A DNA stretch of 64,000 nt from Geoglobus ahangari (GTDB lineage: Archaea > Halobacteriota > Archaeoglobi > Archaeoglobales > Archaeoglobaceae), in contig NZ_CP011267.1 in assembly GCF_001006045.1 (NCBI RefSeq), forward strand, positions 930,001 to 994,000, read 5' to 3'. Below, piece by piece: positions 52,252-60,308 of this stretch. Made by a program: the position numbers and the translations under genes. The first letter of the stretch is position 1. Every line of letters starts with the position of its first letter. The notes under the pieces are model-generated. The model was not told the origin of the DNA and did not search any database. It saw only the letters and a list, made by a program, of their open reading frames with translations.

Positions 52252-52992
52252 ATGATCAACAACATCTTACAAGTGCTTGGCAGGCCTGATGTTGCTGGCA
52301 TGGTCGGGTTTTATTTTGGCGTCGTAATACTTGTGCTGGCTTTATTCGTAAGAGATCTGGACATGTCGAGGCCCGTTAAAATTGCCAGCATAATTCTTCT
52401 CGTCTCCCTCTCTCTTTTGGCCGGGGATGTTACCGTTTATCTGGCAGTGATCTTTATAGTTGCAACGGGTGTGACCAAGTCTGACTTTCTTCTGAAGCTT
52501 GCAGCAATATTGCGTGGTGGAGAAGGGGCAAAGAGTTACTTTGACTACCTGAAAGAACTGCCCTTTAGCAAGAATCTGTTGAAACCTGGAGTAGCGGCGC
52601 TCAGAAATGGAAGAGCAAGTCTTGAGACGATCGGGATGGAAGAAGTGGTGCTGAGATACTTGGAGCGAAAATACGGGACCATCATAAAGAGAATGGTGAA
52701 TGTGGGCAAAACTGTTCTTGATGGTGTAATGGCCACTGAACGCGGTGTTGTGCTAATTGAGGTTCTCTTCGACACCACGGAGGAAGCTGTGAGAGATGCA
52801 CTTGACAAGCTTGTAAAGGCTGCGTCGGTTTACAGAGCAAAGTCTGAAGGAGATGTGGAGCTTCTGCTCGTCTTTGGAACTGAAAAGAAGCCTTCTATTG
52901 ATGTTAAGAGGCTTGCACGTAACGTGGAGGAGGAGTACGGGGTCAAAGTAAGTGTTGAGTTTGCTGAGGTTAGTAAATTGATTGGTGGCTGA
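52252..52992 (+). CDS. Membrane-anchored protein with possible PD-(D/E)xK-like domain
   Basis: The 246-residue protein has three hydrophobic segments (about residues 14-33, 42-58 and 62-74) followed by a soluble domain. Within it, TVLDGVMATERGVVLIEVLFD resembles the D-G...(I)EVK core of restriction-endonuclease-fold proteins, with Leu where the catalytic Lys would be. A Rossmann-like ELLLVFGTEKK follows. I do not recognise a named family. AGGTGGT precedes the ATG. The coding sequence is more AT-rich than its neighbours, and it sits next to a toxin-antitoxin pair, so lateral gain is possible. Confidence 0.6.
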   Translation: MINNILQVLGRPDVAGMVGFYFGVVILVLALFVRDLDMSRPVKIASIILLVSLSLLAGDVTVYLAVIFIVATGVTKSDFLLKLAAILRGGEGAKSYFDYLKELPFSKNLLKPGVAALRNGRASLETIGMEEVVLRYLERKYGTIIKRMVNVGKTVLDGVMATERGVVLIEVLFDTTEEAVRDALDKLVKAASVYRAKSEGDVELLLVFGTEKKPSIDVKRLARNVEEEYGVKVSVEFAEVSKLIGG

Positions 52993-53031
52993 GTTTTTGG
53001 TGCATAGTGCAAAAATCTTTTAATGATCGGC

Positions 53032-53066
53032 AGGCTTTTAAATTTTCATACATACATTCATACATG
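53032..53066 (+). promoter_or_regulatory. Promoter with repeated CATACAT elements upstream of vapB
   Basis: CTTTTAAATTTT is a TATA-like box centred about 27 nt before the vapB ATG. Between it and the start is CATACATACATTCATACATG, three or four near-repeats of CATACAT/CATTCAT that run into the start codon. Such repeats at the transcription start suit binding of the VapB dimer for autorepression. Confidence 0.45.
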
Positions 53067-53285
53067 AAAAACATCATGGTGAGGGATGAGGTTTACGAGA
53101 AGCTTCAGAGGTTGAAGAGGGGTAAGGAGTCGTTTTCTGATGTTATACTCAGGCTCATCGAGGAGAGAAGAAAGAATGGACTGGAGATTCTCGAAAGATA
53201 TGCTGGAGTCCTTGAGGATGATGAGCTTGAAAGGATTGTGATGGAAGAGAGGAAAAGGTTCAGGGTGAGGGACATTGATACTTGA
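53064..53285 (+). CDS. VapB-type antitoxin (DUF217-like)
   Basis: The 73-residue protein has KNIMVRDEVYEKLQRLKRGKE followed by SFSDVILRLIEERR, the ribbon-helix-helix-like N-terminus of archaeal VapB/DUF217 antitoxins, and an acidic C-terminal tail with ELERIVMEERKRF that should bind the toxin. The ATG at 53064 is chosen because an earlier start (53007) would translate the promoter. It overlaps vapC by 11 bp. Confidence 0.85.
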   Translation: MKNIMVRDEVYEKLQRLKRGKESFSDVILRLIEERRKNGLEILERYAGVLEDDELERIVMEERKRFRVRDIDT

Positions 53286-53679
53286 CACTTCTGCACTCAT
53301 CAGGATCCTCAGGGACAGAGACTTCTTCGAGGAGTTGAGCGCCAGAATAAGTGAGAGCATCAGAATTACATCCATCACGGCATACGAGCTGCAGAGAGGT
53401 GCGCTTTATCTCATGCTCAAAAAAGGCAGAGATTACGAGTGGAATCAGATAGCTGCTCTTCTCAGCGAAATTGAAATTCTGCCCTTCACTCAAAGGGACT
53501 CGGAAATATCTGCCAGAATCTGGGCTAAGCTGAGGGAGAACGGGCTTGAGATTAATGATGCCGACATCATGATTTCGGCAATTGCGATAAGAGAGAACGA
53601 GAAGCTACTAACTCTGGACAGAGACTTTGAGATTATAGGGCGCTTTTTGGAGCTTGAGGTTGAAATTTTGGGAGGTTGA
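53275..53679 (+). CDS. VapC-type PIN-domain ribonuclease toxin
   Basis: The 134-residue PIN protein has all acidic positions: ILDTSALI (residues 2-9), TAYELQRGA with Glu near 41, and INDADIMISAIAI plus TLDRDFEII in the C-terminal half. It is expected to cleave tRNA or other RNA and be neutralised by VapB. The start is TTG at 53275, overlapping vapB. Unlike the PIN remnant at 41316, this copy is intact. Confidence 0.87.
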   Translation: MILDTSALIRILRDRDFFEELSARISESIRITSITAYELQRGALYLMLKKGRDYEWNQIAALLSEIEILPFTQRDSEISARIWAKLRENGLEINDADIMISAIAIRENEKLLTLDRDFEIIGRFLELEVEILGG

Positions 53680-53687
53680 TGGTAAAG

Positions 53688-53711
53688 CATCCTGCTCTGC
53701 AGGGATTTTTA
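53688..53711 (+). terminator. Possible hairpin plus T-run after vapC
   Basis: ATCCTGC and GCAGGGAT form an imperfect inverted repeat followed by TTTTTA. It could end vapBC transcription before the convergent tRNA gene. Confidence 0.35.
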
Positions 53712-53783
53712 TGTTGCTTTTTGATAGCCGCCAAGGGCCTTTCAGGGATTCGCAGATTGAGAATTGTACAAAAATCAGAAATA

Positions 53784-53858
53784 TGGGCCCGCGGGGGTTT
53801 GAACCCCGGACCTTGCGCTTATCAGGCGCACGCTCTAACCAGGCTGAGCCACGGGCCC
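53784..53858 (-). tRNA. tRNA-Ile (anticodon GAU)
   Basis: The minus strand folds as a full tRNA: acceptor GGGCCCG pairs with CGGGCCC, the D-loop is GCTCAGCCTGGTTAGAGC, the anticodon arm is GCGCCTGATAAGCGC, and the T arm carries GGTTCAAACC. The anticodon GAT reads Ile codons AUC/AUU. No intron is present and CCA is not encoded. The discriminator base is A. It is flanked by AT-rich sequence; TGTTTATGAA (53891-53900) may be its promoter in reverse. Confidence 0.95.
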
Positions 53859-53928
53859 TCGAAGAAAGACGATCTGAACACCGACAGGAGTGTTTATGAA
53901 TTTTTTGGTAGCCACTCGACAAGTCGTT

Positions 53929-54432
53929 TCAGAGAAACTTCCCGAGCAACACGACGTTGATGAGCTTTCCCCTGTGGTTGAACTTTTTCTTCCTCACGCC
54001 CTCCTCATGGTAGCCCATTTTTCGGAAGAGTGAGAGGGATGGAATGTTCTCCTCAACAACCTCCACCTCTATCTTTTTGATGCCCTCTGACCTCGTCACT
54101 TCCTCAGCCTTCTCGAGCAGAGCCCTGCCGATGCCCATCCTCTGGTATTCTCTGGCCACGGCTATGCCAACATTGGCCACGTGGGACAGCTTGGGGGAGT
54201 TGAGCCTTATCAGCGAGCACTGTCCTACAACCCTCCCATCTCCAGCCACGGCGACGATAACCCTGCCCGACCTCAAAAGCTCCAGAAATCTTGCCCTGTC
54301 CTCATCCATCCTGTCCTCGCTTGGGGCGAAGTACAGGAACTCGGAGACATCCGAGAGCCATCTGTACACGAACTCGTACTTCTCTCCCTCATAGTCCTCT
54401 GGGCTCGCTTCCCGTATCTCTACTTCCTTCAT
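53929..54432 (-). CDS. GNAT-family N-acetyltransferase
   Basis: The 167-residue protein has the acetyl-CoA pyrophosphate-binding motif REYQRMGIGRALLEKAEE near residue 105, VGIAVA before it, and FRKMGYHEEGVRKKKF in the C-terminal part. This is the GNAT fold with a conserved Gln/Arg-x-x-Gly-x-Gly/Ala; the acyl acceptor is unknown. It lies immediately downstream of the isomerase-like gene. An overlapping GTG start at 54444 is an alternative. Confidence 0.87.
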   Translation of the reverse strand: MKEVEIREASPEDYEGEKYEFVYRWLSDVSEFLYFAPSEDRMDEDRARFLELLRSGRVIVAVAGDGRVVGQCSLIRLNSPKLSHVANVGIAVAREYQRMGIGRALLEKAEEVTRSEGIKKIEVEVVEENIPSLSLFRKMGYHEEGVRKKKFNHRGKLINVVLLGKFL

Positions 54433-54440
54433 CACCTTCT

Positions 54441-55205
54441 TCACATCCAGAGCCCGGACTTCAGAACGAACTCCTTCGAGTCGAGAATCGCGTCCTCATC
54501 CCTCAGCTCGAGGGTCAGGTAGTTCCTGTAGCTCTTTGGGATTATGGAGAAGTCAGTGTTCCCGGCGCCGAGCTTCAGATGCTCGTCGTACTCTCCCCTG
54601 TTGTCGTGCAGGTGCACGTTCACGACTCTGTCGAAGTTGTTCAGGAACAGGTCGTGCCCTTCCTTCACCCTGTAGTGGCCTATGTCGAAGGTTAGCCTAA
54701 CATCTGTCTCGTTCAGAATCCTCTCCAGCCCCCTCCTTATCCCGCCCGTGATCCCTATAGTATTCTCTATCGCGAGGGTTTCGTATTTTTCCGCGAACGG
54801 CAGAAACTCCTCCACCAGAACGCTCTCGTTGTGCCTGTCGTACCACTCCTCCCTGAACACGAAACCTCTCGCGGTTATGAACCCCGGGTTCCAGCCTATG
54901 TGCACGGTCACTACCTTTGCGTCGCACTTCTCGGCGAATATCATCGTGTTCTCAAGCTCCCTGTAACTTGCCTCTCTCATCTCGCTGCTTATGGCGAGGA
55001 AGTTCGTGTTTATTGCAGACGCGTGAATCAGGACTTCGAGGTCGTAGCTCAGGGAGAGCTCCATGACCTCCTTGGCGTCGAGCCTCTCGTAGTGGAAGTT
55101 GGGGTGGTCCATCAGGAGCTCGAGATGGGTGAAGCCGTTCTCACTGCCGAACTCAAACGCCTCCTCGAGAGAGTGGTCAATGTCGGGCTGGAAGCCGAGC
55201 TTCAT
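54441..55205 (-). CDS. Sugar-phosphate isomerase/epimerase-like TIM-barrel protein (AP endonuclease 2 fold)
   Basis: The 254-residue protein has xylose-isomerase-like metal-site elements: IHASAIN, VVTVHIGW, LAIENTIG with a Glu ligand near 146, LTFDIGHYRV and NVHLHDNRGEYDEH. The order matches the AP_endonuc_2 superfamily. The substrate could be a sugar or inositol derivative; given the inositol-phosphate solute gene nearby, inositol metabolism is possible but unproven. It is 4 bp downstream of argB and probably in its operon. Confidence 0.82.
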   Translation of the reverse strand: MKLGFQPDIDHSLEEAFEFGSENGFTHLELLMDHPNFHYERLDAKEVMELSLSYDLEVLIHASAINTNFLAISSEMREASYRELENTMIFAEKCDAKVVTVHIGWNPGFITARGFVFREEWYDRHNESVLVEEFLPFAEKYETLAIENTIGITGGIRRGLERILNETDVRLTFDIGHYRVKEGHDLFLNNFDRVVNVHLHDNRGEYDEHLKLGAGNTDFSIIPKSYRNYLTLELRDEDAILDSKEFVLKSGLWM

Positions 55206-55209
55206 TCTG

Positions 55210-56082
55210 TCACCTGTAGACCATCGTCCCGATTCCTTCCTTCGTGAACAGCTCTATCAGAATTGAGTGCTCCTTCGAGCCGTTGATTATGTGGGCCTTC
55301 TCAACGCCGTTGTTCAGGGCGTTTATTATCGCTTCAGCTTTGGGAATCATGCCCCCGTCCAGCCTTCCTTCCCTCAGCATTCTCTCGAGCTCATCCTTGC
55401 TCATCTTCGAGATCAGGCTGCTCCTGTCGTCCTTGTCCCTGTAGATCCCATCCACATCGGTCAGCATGATGAGCTTCTTCGCCTTCAGGGCTCCGGCTAT
55501 GTCACCTGCCACAATGTCGGCGTTCATGTTGTACACGTTGCCGTTCAGGTCTATCGCCACAGGGGAGATCACGGGTATGTAGCCGTTGTCAATTATTATC
55601 TCGAGAATTCCCGGGTTCACGTACTCCGTCTCACCGACAAACCCGAGGTCAACCTCGACCTCGCTCTCGCCAACCTTCTTCTTCACCTTCTTCTTCCTCG
55701 CAACGACAAGAAGCCCGTCCTTCCCAGACATTCCGACCGCTTTTCCCCCATTCTTGATGAAGTATGAGACGATCTTGGAGTTCACCTTCCCGTCGAGAAC
55801 CATTTCGACTATCTCTATGGTCTCCTTGTCGGTTATCCTGAGCCCATCAACGAACTTCGGCTGTATGCCGAACTTCTTCATCTTCTCGCTTATCTCCGGC
55901 CCGCCACCGTGGACGACAACGGGCTTTATCCCGACGAAGTAGAGGAGGAGTATGTCCTTGACCGTCTTCTCCAGAACATCCTCGCTCACCATCGCATGCC
56001 CGCCTATCTTTATCACCATCGTCTGCCCGTGAAACTCCCTGATGTACGGCAGCGCTTCAACGAGAACGCTGACCTTTTCCAT
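55210..56082 (-). CDS. argB: Acetylglutamate kinase
   Basis: The 290-residue amino-acid kinase has TMVIKIGGHAM (residues 19-29), VVHGGGPEIS near residue 57, VNPGILEIIIDNGYIPVISP and a terminal GGMIPKAEAIINAL. It phosphorylates N-acetylglutamate, the second step of arginine synthesis; ArgF and ArgG are also in the window. It leads the transcript that continues into the isomerase-like and GNAT genes. Confidence 0.95.
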   Translation of the reverse strand: MEKVSVLVEALPYIREFHGQTMVIKIGGHAMVSEDVLEKTVKDILLLYFVGIKPVVVHGGGPEISEKMKKFGIQPKFVDGLRITDKETIEIVEMVLDGKVNSKIVSYFIKNGGKAVGMSGKDGLLVVARKKKVKKKVGESEVEVDLGFVGETEYVNPGILEIIIDNGYIPVISPVAIDLNGNVYNMNADIVAGDIAGALKAKKLIMLTDVDGIYRDKDDRSSLISKMSKDELERMLREGRLDGGMIPKAEAIINALNNGVEKAHIINGSKEHSILIELFTKEGIGTMVYR

Positions 56083-56117
56083 GGTTCAAACTGGGTTCCG
56101 CAATTTTAAAAAGTTAA

Positions 56118-56774
56118 TTATTCGAGAGCCTTCCGCAGCATAGCCCTAACGTGCTCCTTCGCCGAATCTATAAGTCCCATCTTCACGTCTCCTTCCTTCA
56201 CTGCCAGAGGAAGCTCGGTGCAGCCGAGTATGACTGCATCAGCATCATAGCCGTTGATTATCTCGACAAGCCTCTCTTTCCTGTCAAACCTCCCGAATAC
56301 AAGGTCCTGAAATATTATCTCGTGGATATCGTCCACCTCGTCCGGGATAATGACTTCAAACCCCCTCTCCTCCAGCTCCCTCCTGTAGAAGTCCTCAGTC
56401 ATGGTTGTCTTTGTCCCGGTCAGGAGGAGCTTTCTGTATCCCTCCTCTTTAGCCTTCTCAGCCACCGCGTCTATTATGCTCACGAACTCCAGATCCGTGA
56501 TCTTCTTCAGCTCCGGAAGCACCTTGTGGGGCGTATTGGATGCTATGGCGAGAATCTCCGCCCCAGCCCTCTCCAGTGACCTGACAGCGTTGCTCAGAAT
56601 TCTCCACCTTCCTTCCCAGTCTGACGAGAGGAATTCCCCGAAATTTATGCTGTAAACTATCATCTCCGGGTACCTGTTATCTCCCAGCACCTCTCTCGAC
56701 TGCCTTATGTATTCCGAGTAGTAGTAGAGCGTTGACTCAGGGCTCAGCCCGCCGATGAGTCCGATCCTCTTCAT
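56118..56774 (-). CDS. Aspartate/glutamate racemase-family protein
   Basis: The 218-residue protein has the family start IGLIGGLSPESTLYYY, IASNTPHKV and VILGCTELPL. In two-cysteine racemases the first motif has Cys where this protein has Ser; the second Cys is present. The E. coli amino acid racemase YgeA likewise lacks the first Cys (it has Thr), so a related one-Cys mechanism or altered specificity is likely. It stands alone and has no ligase partner. Confidence 0.85.
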   Translation of the reverse strand: MKRIGLIGGLSPESTLYYYSEYIRQSREVLGDNRYPEMIVYSINFGEFLSSDWEGRWRILSNAVRSLERAGAEILAIASNTPHKVLPELKKITDLEFVSIIDAVAEKAKEEGYRKLLLTGTKTTMTEDFYRRELEERGFEVIIPDEVDDIHEIIFQDLVFGRFDRKERLVEIINGYDADAVILGCTELPLAVKEGDVKMGLIDSAKEHVRAMLRKALE

Positions 56775-56846
56775 GACTGAACATGCGAGAGTGCGGTGAA
56801 AAACCTTTGGGGAAAGGGTTTAAAACATCAAAATCGAGCACGTGAC

Positions 56847-57390
56847 ATGCTACCTCCCGGTCAGAAGGAAATCCCCGATCTGCCGGTGCTCAACGTATCC
56901 AGCATTCCTGACGTGGACATTTCCTCTTACTCCCTCAAGGTCACGGGCAGGGTTGAGAACAGCCTCACCCTAACCTATGACTCTCTCATGGAAATGGAGC
57001 GTGTGGAGGTTGAGGTGCCAGCACACTGCGTCGAGGGGTGGAGCGTCCTCGGAATAAGGTGGGAGGGGGGTTCCGGCTCGGACAGTGATGGAGATGGCGA
57101 AGCCCACAAACGCCAGCTACGTGCTGGTGAGGTCTCTTGACGATTACACGACAGTCATACCGGTTGAGTATTTCGAGAGGCCACTTCTCGCCTTAAAGAT
57201 GAACGGCGATGTACTGCCAGCAGAGCACGGCTTTCCCGTGAGGCTCGTGGTTCCGGATTTGTACTTCTGGAAGAGCGCGAAGTGGGTCTGCGAGCTTGTG
57301 TTCACCGACAGCCCTGAGGGCGGGTACTGGGAGGAGAGAGGCTACCACATTGTTGGCAACGTCTGGGAGGGGCAGAGGAGGGATGGGTGA
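56847..57390 (+). pseudogene. Sulfite-oxidase-like molybdopterin-domain protein, split by a frameshift
   Basis: The first frame (from ATG 56847) encodes PPGQKEIPDLPVLN, KVTGRVENSLTLTYDSL and VPAHCVEGWSVLGIRWEG, a SUOX/YedY-fold start with the Moco-ligating Cys near residue 61. The second frame continues it from about 57072: MEMAKPTNASYVLVRSLDDY, then AEHGFPVRLVVPD and a terminal GYWEERGYHIVGN. The switch is at a run of six Gs (57065-57070); removing one G restores a single frame of about 180 residues. This is a real frameshift, a sequencing error, or slippage. TTTAAAA (56819-56825) is a leaderless-type promoter. Confidence 0.8.
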
Positions 57391-58222
57391 CAGGCTGAAG
57401 TGGGTCGTGCTCTTCTTCACGATCCTTTTCTGGGGGCTTGCCTTCACGGCAATAAAGTACGCTGTTCAGAGCCTCACACCCTACGAGCTCGCCTTCCTGA
57501 GGTTCCTCGTGGCCGATACACTGTTCATCGCGACAATAGTCCACAGCAGGTATAGGATCGAGAGGAGCGATCTCCTGAAGGTCACATTTATAGGTGTGTT
57601 CGGGGTTGCGATCTACCACGTCTCGCTAAATGCTGGGGAGATGTTCATCCCATCGGGCGTGGCGAGCCTCATAATTGCCATGTCCCCCGTCTTTGTCCTG
57701 ATATTCTCCGCGATGTTCCTTGACGAGAGGATAACGCTCGCCAAGGTTGCTGGAATAGTGATAGCCCTGCTTGGCGTTTACGTTCTCTCACACCCCGAGA
57801 GTGGGGGTGATTTGACGGGAATCCTCCTCGTCCTCATCGCCACGCTTTCTGCAGGAATATACACGGTTGGCGGGAAGGTTCTGATGAGGAAGTACGACCC
57901 TCTGGTTCTAACGTCATATGTGATGGTTCTCGGCTCTGTGCCGCTCATTCCCTTCGCGATCACGTCCTTTCACAGCGTTCTCAGGGCAGATCTGCTGACT
58001 GTTCTGTCTGTGGTCTTCCCGACCTACTTCTCGTATCAGGGCTGGTACTACTTCCTGAACAGGGAGGAGGCTTCCAAAGCGTCCGTGTTCCTGCAGGCCA
58101 TACCCGTGGTCTCGATTCTCGCCGGATACTTCCTGCTCGGGGAGGAGATAACATATCTAACGGTCATCGGCGGTGCGATGGTGATGGCCGGAATCATCAT
58201 CGTGGTCAGGAGCAAGAGTTAA
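57383..58222 (+). CDS. EamA/DMT-family membrane transporter
   Basis: The 279-residue protein has ten hydrophobic helices in two EamA repeats. The first repeat has FWGLAFTAIKYAV and the second starts near residue 145 (LVLIATLSAGIYTVGGKVL). Family members export amino acids, nucleosides or other metabolites, and the substrate is not deducible. The ATG at 57383 follows GGAGGG and overlaps the end of the frameshifted gene by 8 bp, so it was probably co-transcribed with it. Confidence 0.88.
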   Translation: MGDRLKWVVLFFTILFWGLAFTAIKYAVQSLTPYELAFLRFLVADTLFIATIVHSRYRIERSDLLKVTFIGVFGVAIYHVSLNAGEMFIPSGVASLIIAMSPVFVLIFSAMFLDERITLAKVAGIVIALLGVYVLSHPESGGDLTGILLVLIATLSAGIYTVGGKVLMRKYDPLVLTSYVMVLGSVPLIPFAITSFHSVLRADLLTVLSVVFPTYFSYQGWYYFLNREEASKASVFLQAIPVVSILAGYFLLGEEITYLTVIGGAMVMAGIIIVVRSKS

Positions 58223-58245
58223 ATCAGCTCACCCTTAGAATTGCT

Positions 58246-59310
58246 GTGGACACGATCACCAAGTCGTTCCTCCGCCAGAAGTTCTCGGAGTACTACGCGA
58301 GGGCAGAAATTCCCCTTCCAAGGGGTTTCGCCGAGAGGGAGTGGGCATTCGTGAGCGTTGACTCCCTTCCGGATTTCGTCATGAACAGGCACATGGCGTT
58401 TGAGAGCGACATAGAGTTTAGAGGCTATGTGATCAAAAACCCTCCCCTGCACGCCTACTACTCCTCCGCCTACTACGAGAACCCCGGGGCGGAGAGGATG
58501 GACGACAAGGGGTGGAAGGGGGCAGATTTAATCTTCGACATTGACGCAGACCACCTCCCAAAGGGAGGTCTGGAGGGAGCAAAGAGGCAGATCATCAGGC
58601 TCTACGACCTGCTCGAGGAGGACTTTGGCGTTGAGGACATGACGATCGTCTTTTCGGGAGGCAGGGGATATCACATACACGTTCACGACGAGGAGTTCCG
58701 GCAGATGGGCAGCGGTGAGAGGAGGGAGATCGTCGACTACCTGATGCTCGAGGGCGTTGAGTTCAGCGAGACTCTCCCCCAGACTTCCCAGCACCTGAGG
58801 GTTGGAAGGTGCATGGCGAGGATAATCGAGAGGGCGATAGAGAAAGGAAAGGTGATGGAGGTTCTGGGAGTGAGAAAGAGCACAGCAGAGAGACTTGAAA
58901 CGGTTTTCCCAGCAAACAGGGAGAAAATCTACGGCGGGGACTTCAGACAGCTGCCCAAGCCCGTGAGGGGAAAGCTTCCAGCCCTCTTCAGGAGGTGCGT
59001 GGAACACCTCAGGATACACGTTGATCCACCTGTCACGGCGGATGTGAAGAGGCTGATAAGGCTTCCCGGATCCCTGCACGGGAAGACGTCCCTCAGGGTC
59101 ACGCCCCTAAGCAGGGACGAGGTTGAGGGCTTTGATCCATTTGAAGATGCGGTGGCGTTTGGGGATGAGGGGGTGAGGGTAAGGGTTAAAACCGGAGTGA
59201 GGTTCAGGTTAATGGGGGAGGAGTTCAGGCTGAGCAGAGGGAAGCACACCCTGCCGGAGTTTGCGGCCCTCTACCTGATATGCAGGAACGTCGCTCTGTA
59301 CGGGTGGTGA
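58246..59310 (+). CDS. priS: DNA primase small catalytic subunit
   Basis: The 354-residue protein is PriS: IFDIDADHLP carries two catalytic aspartates near residue 90, SGGRGYHIHVHD supplies the His/Arg site near 137, and a late VDPPVTADVKRLIRLPGSLHGKT binds nucleotide. It makes primers with PriL, absent here. The start is GTG at 58246; the conserved body begins within ten residues. It overlaps the GINS gene by one base (TGATG), a pairing found widely in archaea. Confidence 0.93.
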   Translation: MDTITKSFLRQKFSEYYARAEIPLPRGFAEREWAFVSVDSLPDFVMNRHMAFESDIEFRGYVIKNPPLHAYYSSAYYENPGAERMDDKGWKGADLIFDIDADHLPKGGLEGAKRQIIRLYDLLEEDFGVEDMTIVFSGGRGYHIHVHDEEFRQMGSGERREIVDYLMLEGVEFSETLPQTSQHLRVGRCMARIIERAIEKGKVMEVLGVRKSTAERLETVFPANREKIYGGDFRQLPKPVRGKLPALFRRCVEHLRIHVDPPVTADVKRLIRLPGSLHGKTSLRVTPLSRDEVEGFDPFEDAVAFGDEGVRVRVKTGVRFRLMGEEFRLSRGKHTLPEFAALYLICRNVALYGW

Positions 59311-59864
59311 TGGTGAACATTGATGATCTGCTGATACTGCTGGAGAAGAGCAGGGAGGGGATTCAGAAGATAGACGAGGATCTCTACATCCAGATAAAGC
59401 GCAGGATAGACGAGCTGAGCGAGCTCAGAAAGTCGGCAAGCGACGAGGAGTTTGCAAGGGTTGATGAGGAGCTCAGAACGATGAAGAGGCTGCAGAAGAG
59501 GATATTCGAGATGAGGACGATAAAGATAATCAATCTTGCATGGGCGGAGGTCTGCGGAACCGAGAGCGGAATCGAGGGCAGGGAGAACATGATCGGGGTT
59601 GAGAGAGAGTTTTACGAGAGGCTGGTTGAGCTTTTGATGGACTACAAAAAGCAGGTGGTCGAGGGGGAGGGAATTGAGGAGGCAAGGCCAGCGGAGGAGT
59701 CTGACAGGGTTCTCCTGAGAATCAAGCAGGACATTCCGGAGTTTGAGGGTGTTGACGGAAAAACATATAAATTGAGAAAGGAGGATGTGGTATTAATTCC
59801 GTCCCTTAATGCTAACGCCCTGATAAATAGTGGTGTTGCTGAAAAAATAGAGGTGAAAAGATGA
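59310..59864 (+). CDS. GINS complex subunit (Gins51-type)
   Basis: The 184-residue protein has an alpha-helical N-terminal domain rich in Leu/Lys/Glu (about residues 1-120) and a small C-terminal beta domain, LLRIKQDIPEFEGVDGKTY and VLIPSLNANALINSGVAEKI. This A-then-B order is that of archaeal Gins51 (Sld5/Psf1-like). With MCM and GAN it forms the replicative helicase. Its position after priS and before L44e is conserved in Euryarchaeota. The stop overlaps the L44e start. Confidence 0.82.
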   Translation: MVNIDDLLILLEKSREGIQKIDEDLYIQIKRRIDELSELRKSASDEEFARVDEELRTMKRLQKRIFEMRTIKIINLAWAEVCGTESGIEGRENMIGVEREFYERLVELLMDYKKQVVEGEGIEEARPAEESDRVLLRIKQDIPEFEGVDGKTYKLRKEDVVLIPSLNANALINSGVAEKIEVKR

Positions 59865-60139
59865 AGTACCCAAAAAAGGTCAGGACGTATTGCAAGTACT
59901 GTAACAGGCATACCGTTCACGAGGTGGAGAAGGTAAGCAAGGGTAAGCAGAGCTCTCTCAGGTGGATCAACAGGCAGAAGAAGAGGAGGGGCAAGGTCGG
60001 CAACCTCGGCAAGTTCAGCAAGGTTCCCGGAGGGGATAAGCCCACAAAGAGGGTGAACATAAGGTGGAGGTGCACCGAGTGCGGTAAGGCCGAGCACCGC
60101 CCCACTTGGAGGGCCAAGAGGTTCGACCTTGTGGGGTGA
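59861..60139 (+). CDS. rpl44e: Ribosomal protein L44e
   Basis: The 92-residue basic protein has the zinc-ribbon cysteines CKYCNRH (from residue 11) and CTECGKAE (from residue 71), with an [12 protein letters not shown] stretch between. It is the large-subunit protein L44e, near the E-site. It overlaps the GINS gene by 4 bp and is followed 4 bp later by S27e. Confidence 0.96.
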   Translation: MKYPKKVRTYCKYCNRHTVHEVEKVSKGKQSSLRWINRQKKRRGKVGNLGKFSKVPGGDKPTKRVNIRWRCTECGKAEHRPTWRAKRFDLVG

Positions 60140-60143
60140 TGGT

Positions 60144-60308
60144 ATGAGCAGGTTCCTGAAGGTTAAGTGTCCGGACTGCGAGAACGAGCAGGTGGTTTTT
60201 GACCACGCCTCCACCCACGTGAAGTGTCTCGTCTGCGGGAGAACCCTTGTTGAGCCGACAGGCGGAAAAGCCCGGCTGAAGGCCGAGGTGCTTCAGGCGC
60301 TTGAGTGA
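60144..60308 (+). CDS. rps27e: Ribosomal protein S27e
   Basis: The 54-residue protein has a four-cysteine zinc site, CPDCENEQ (from residue 9) and CLVCGRTL (from residue 28), and ends [15 protein letters not shown]. It matches archaeal S27e, which is always short. GGTATGAGC gives the start, and the L44e-S27e pair is conserved in archaea. Its last 8 bp overlap the glycosylase gene. Confidence 0.95.
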   Translation: MSRFLKVKCPDCENEQVVFDHASTHVKCLVCGRTLVEPTGGKARLKAEVLQALE

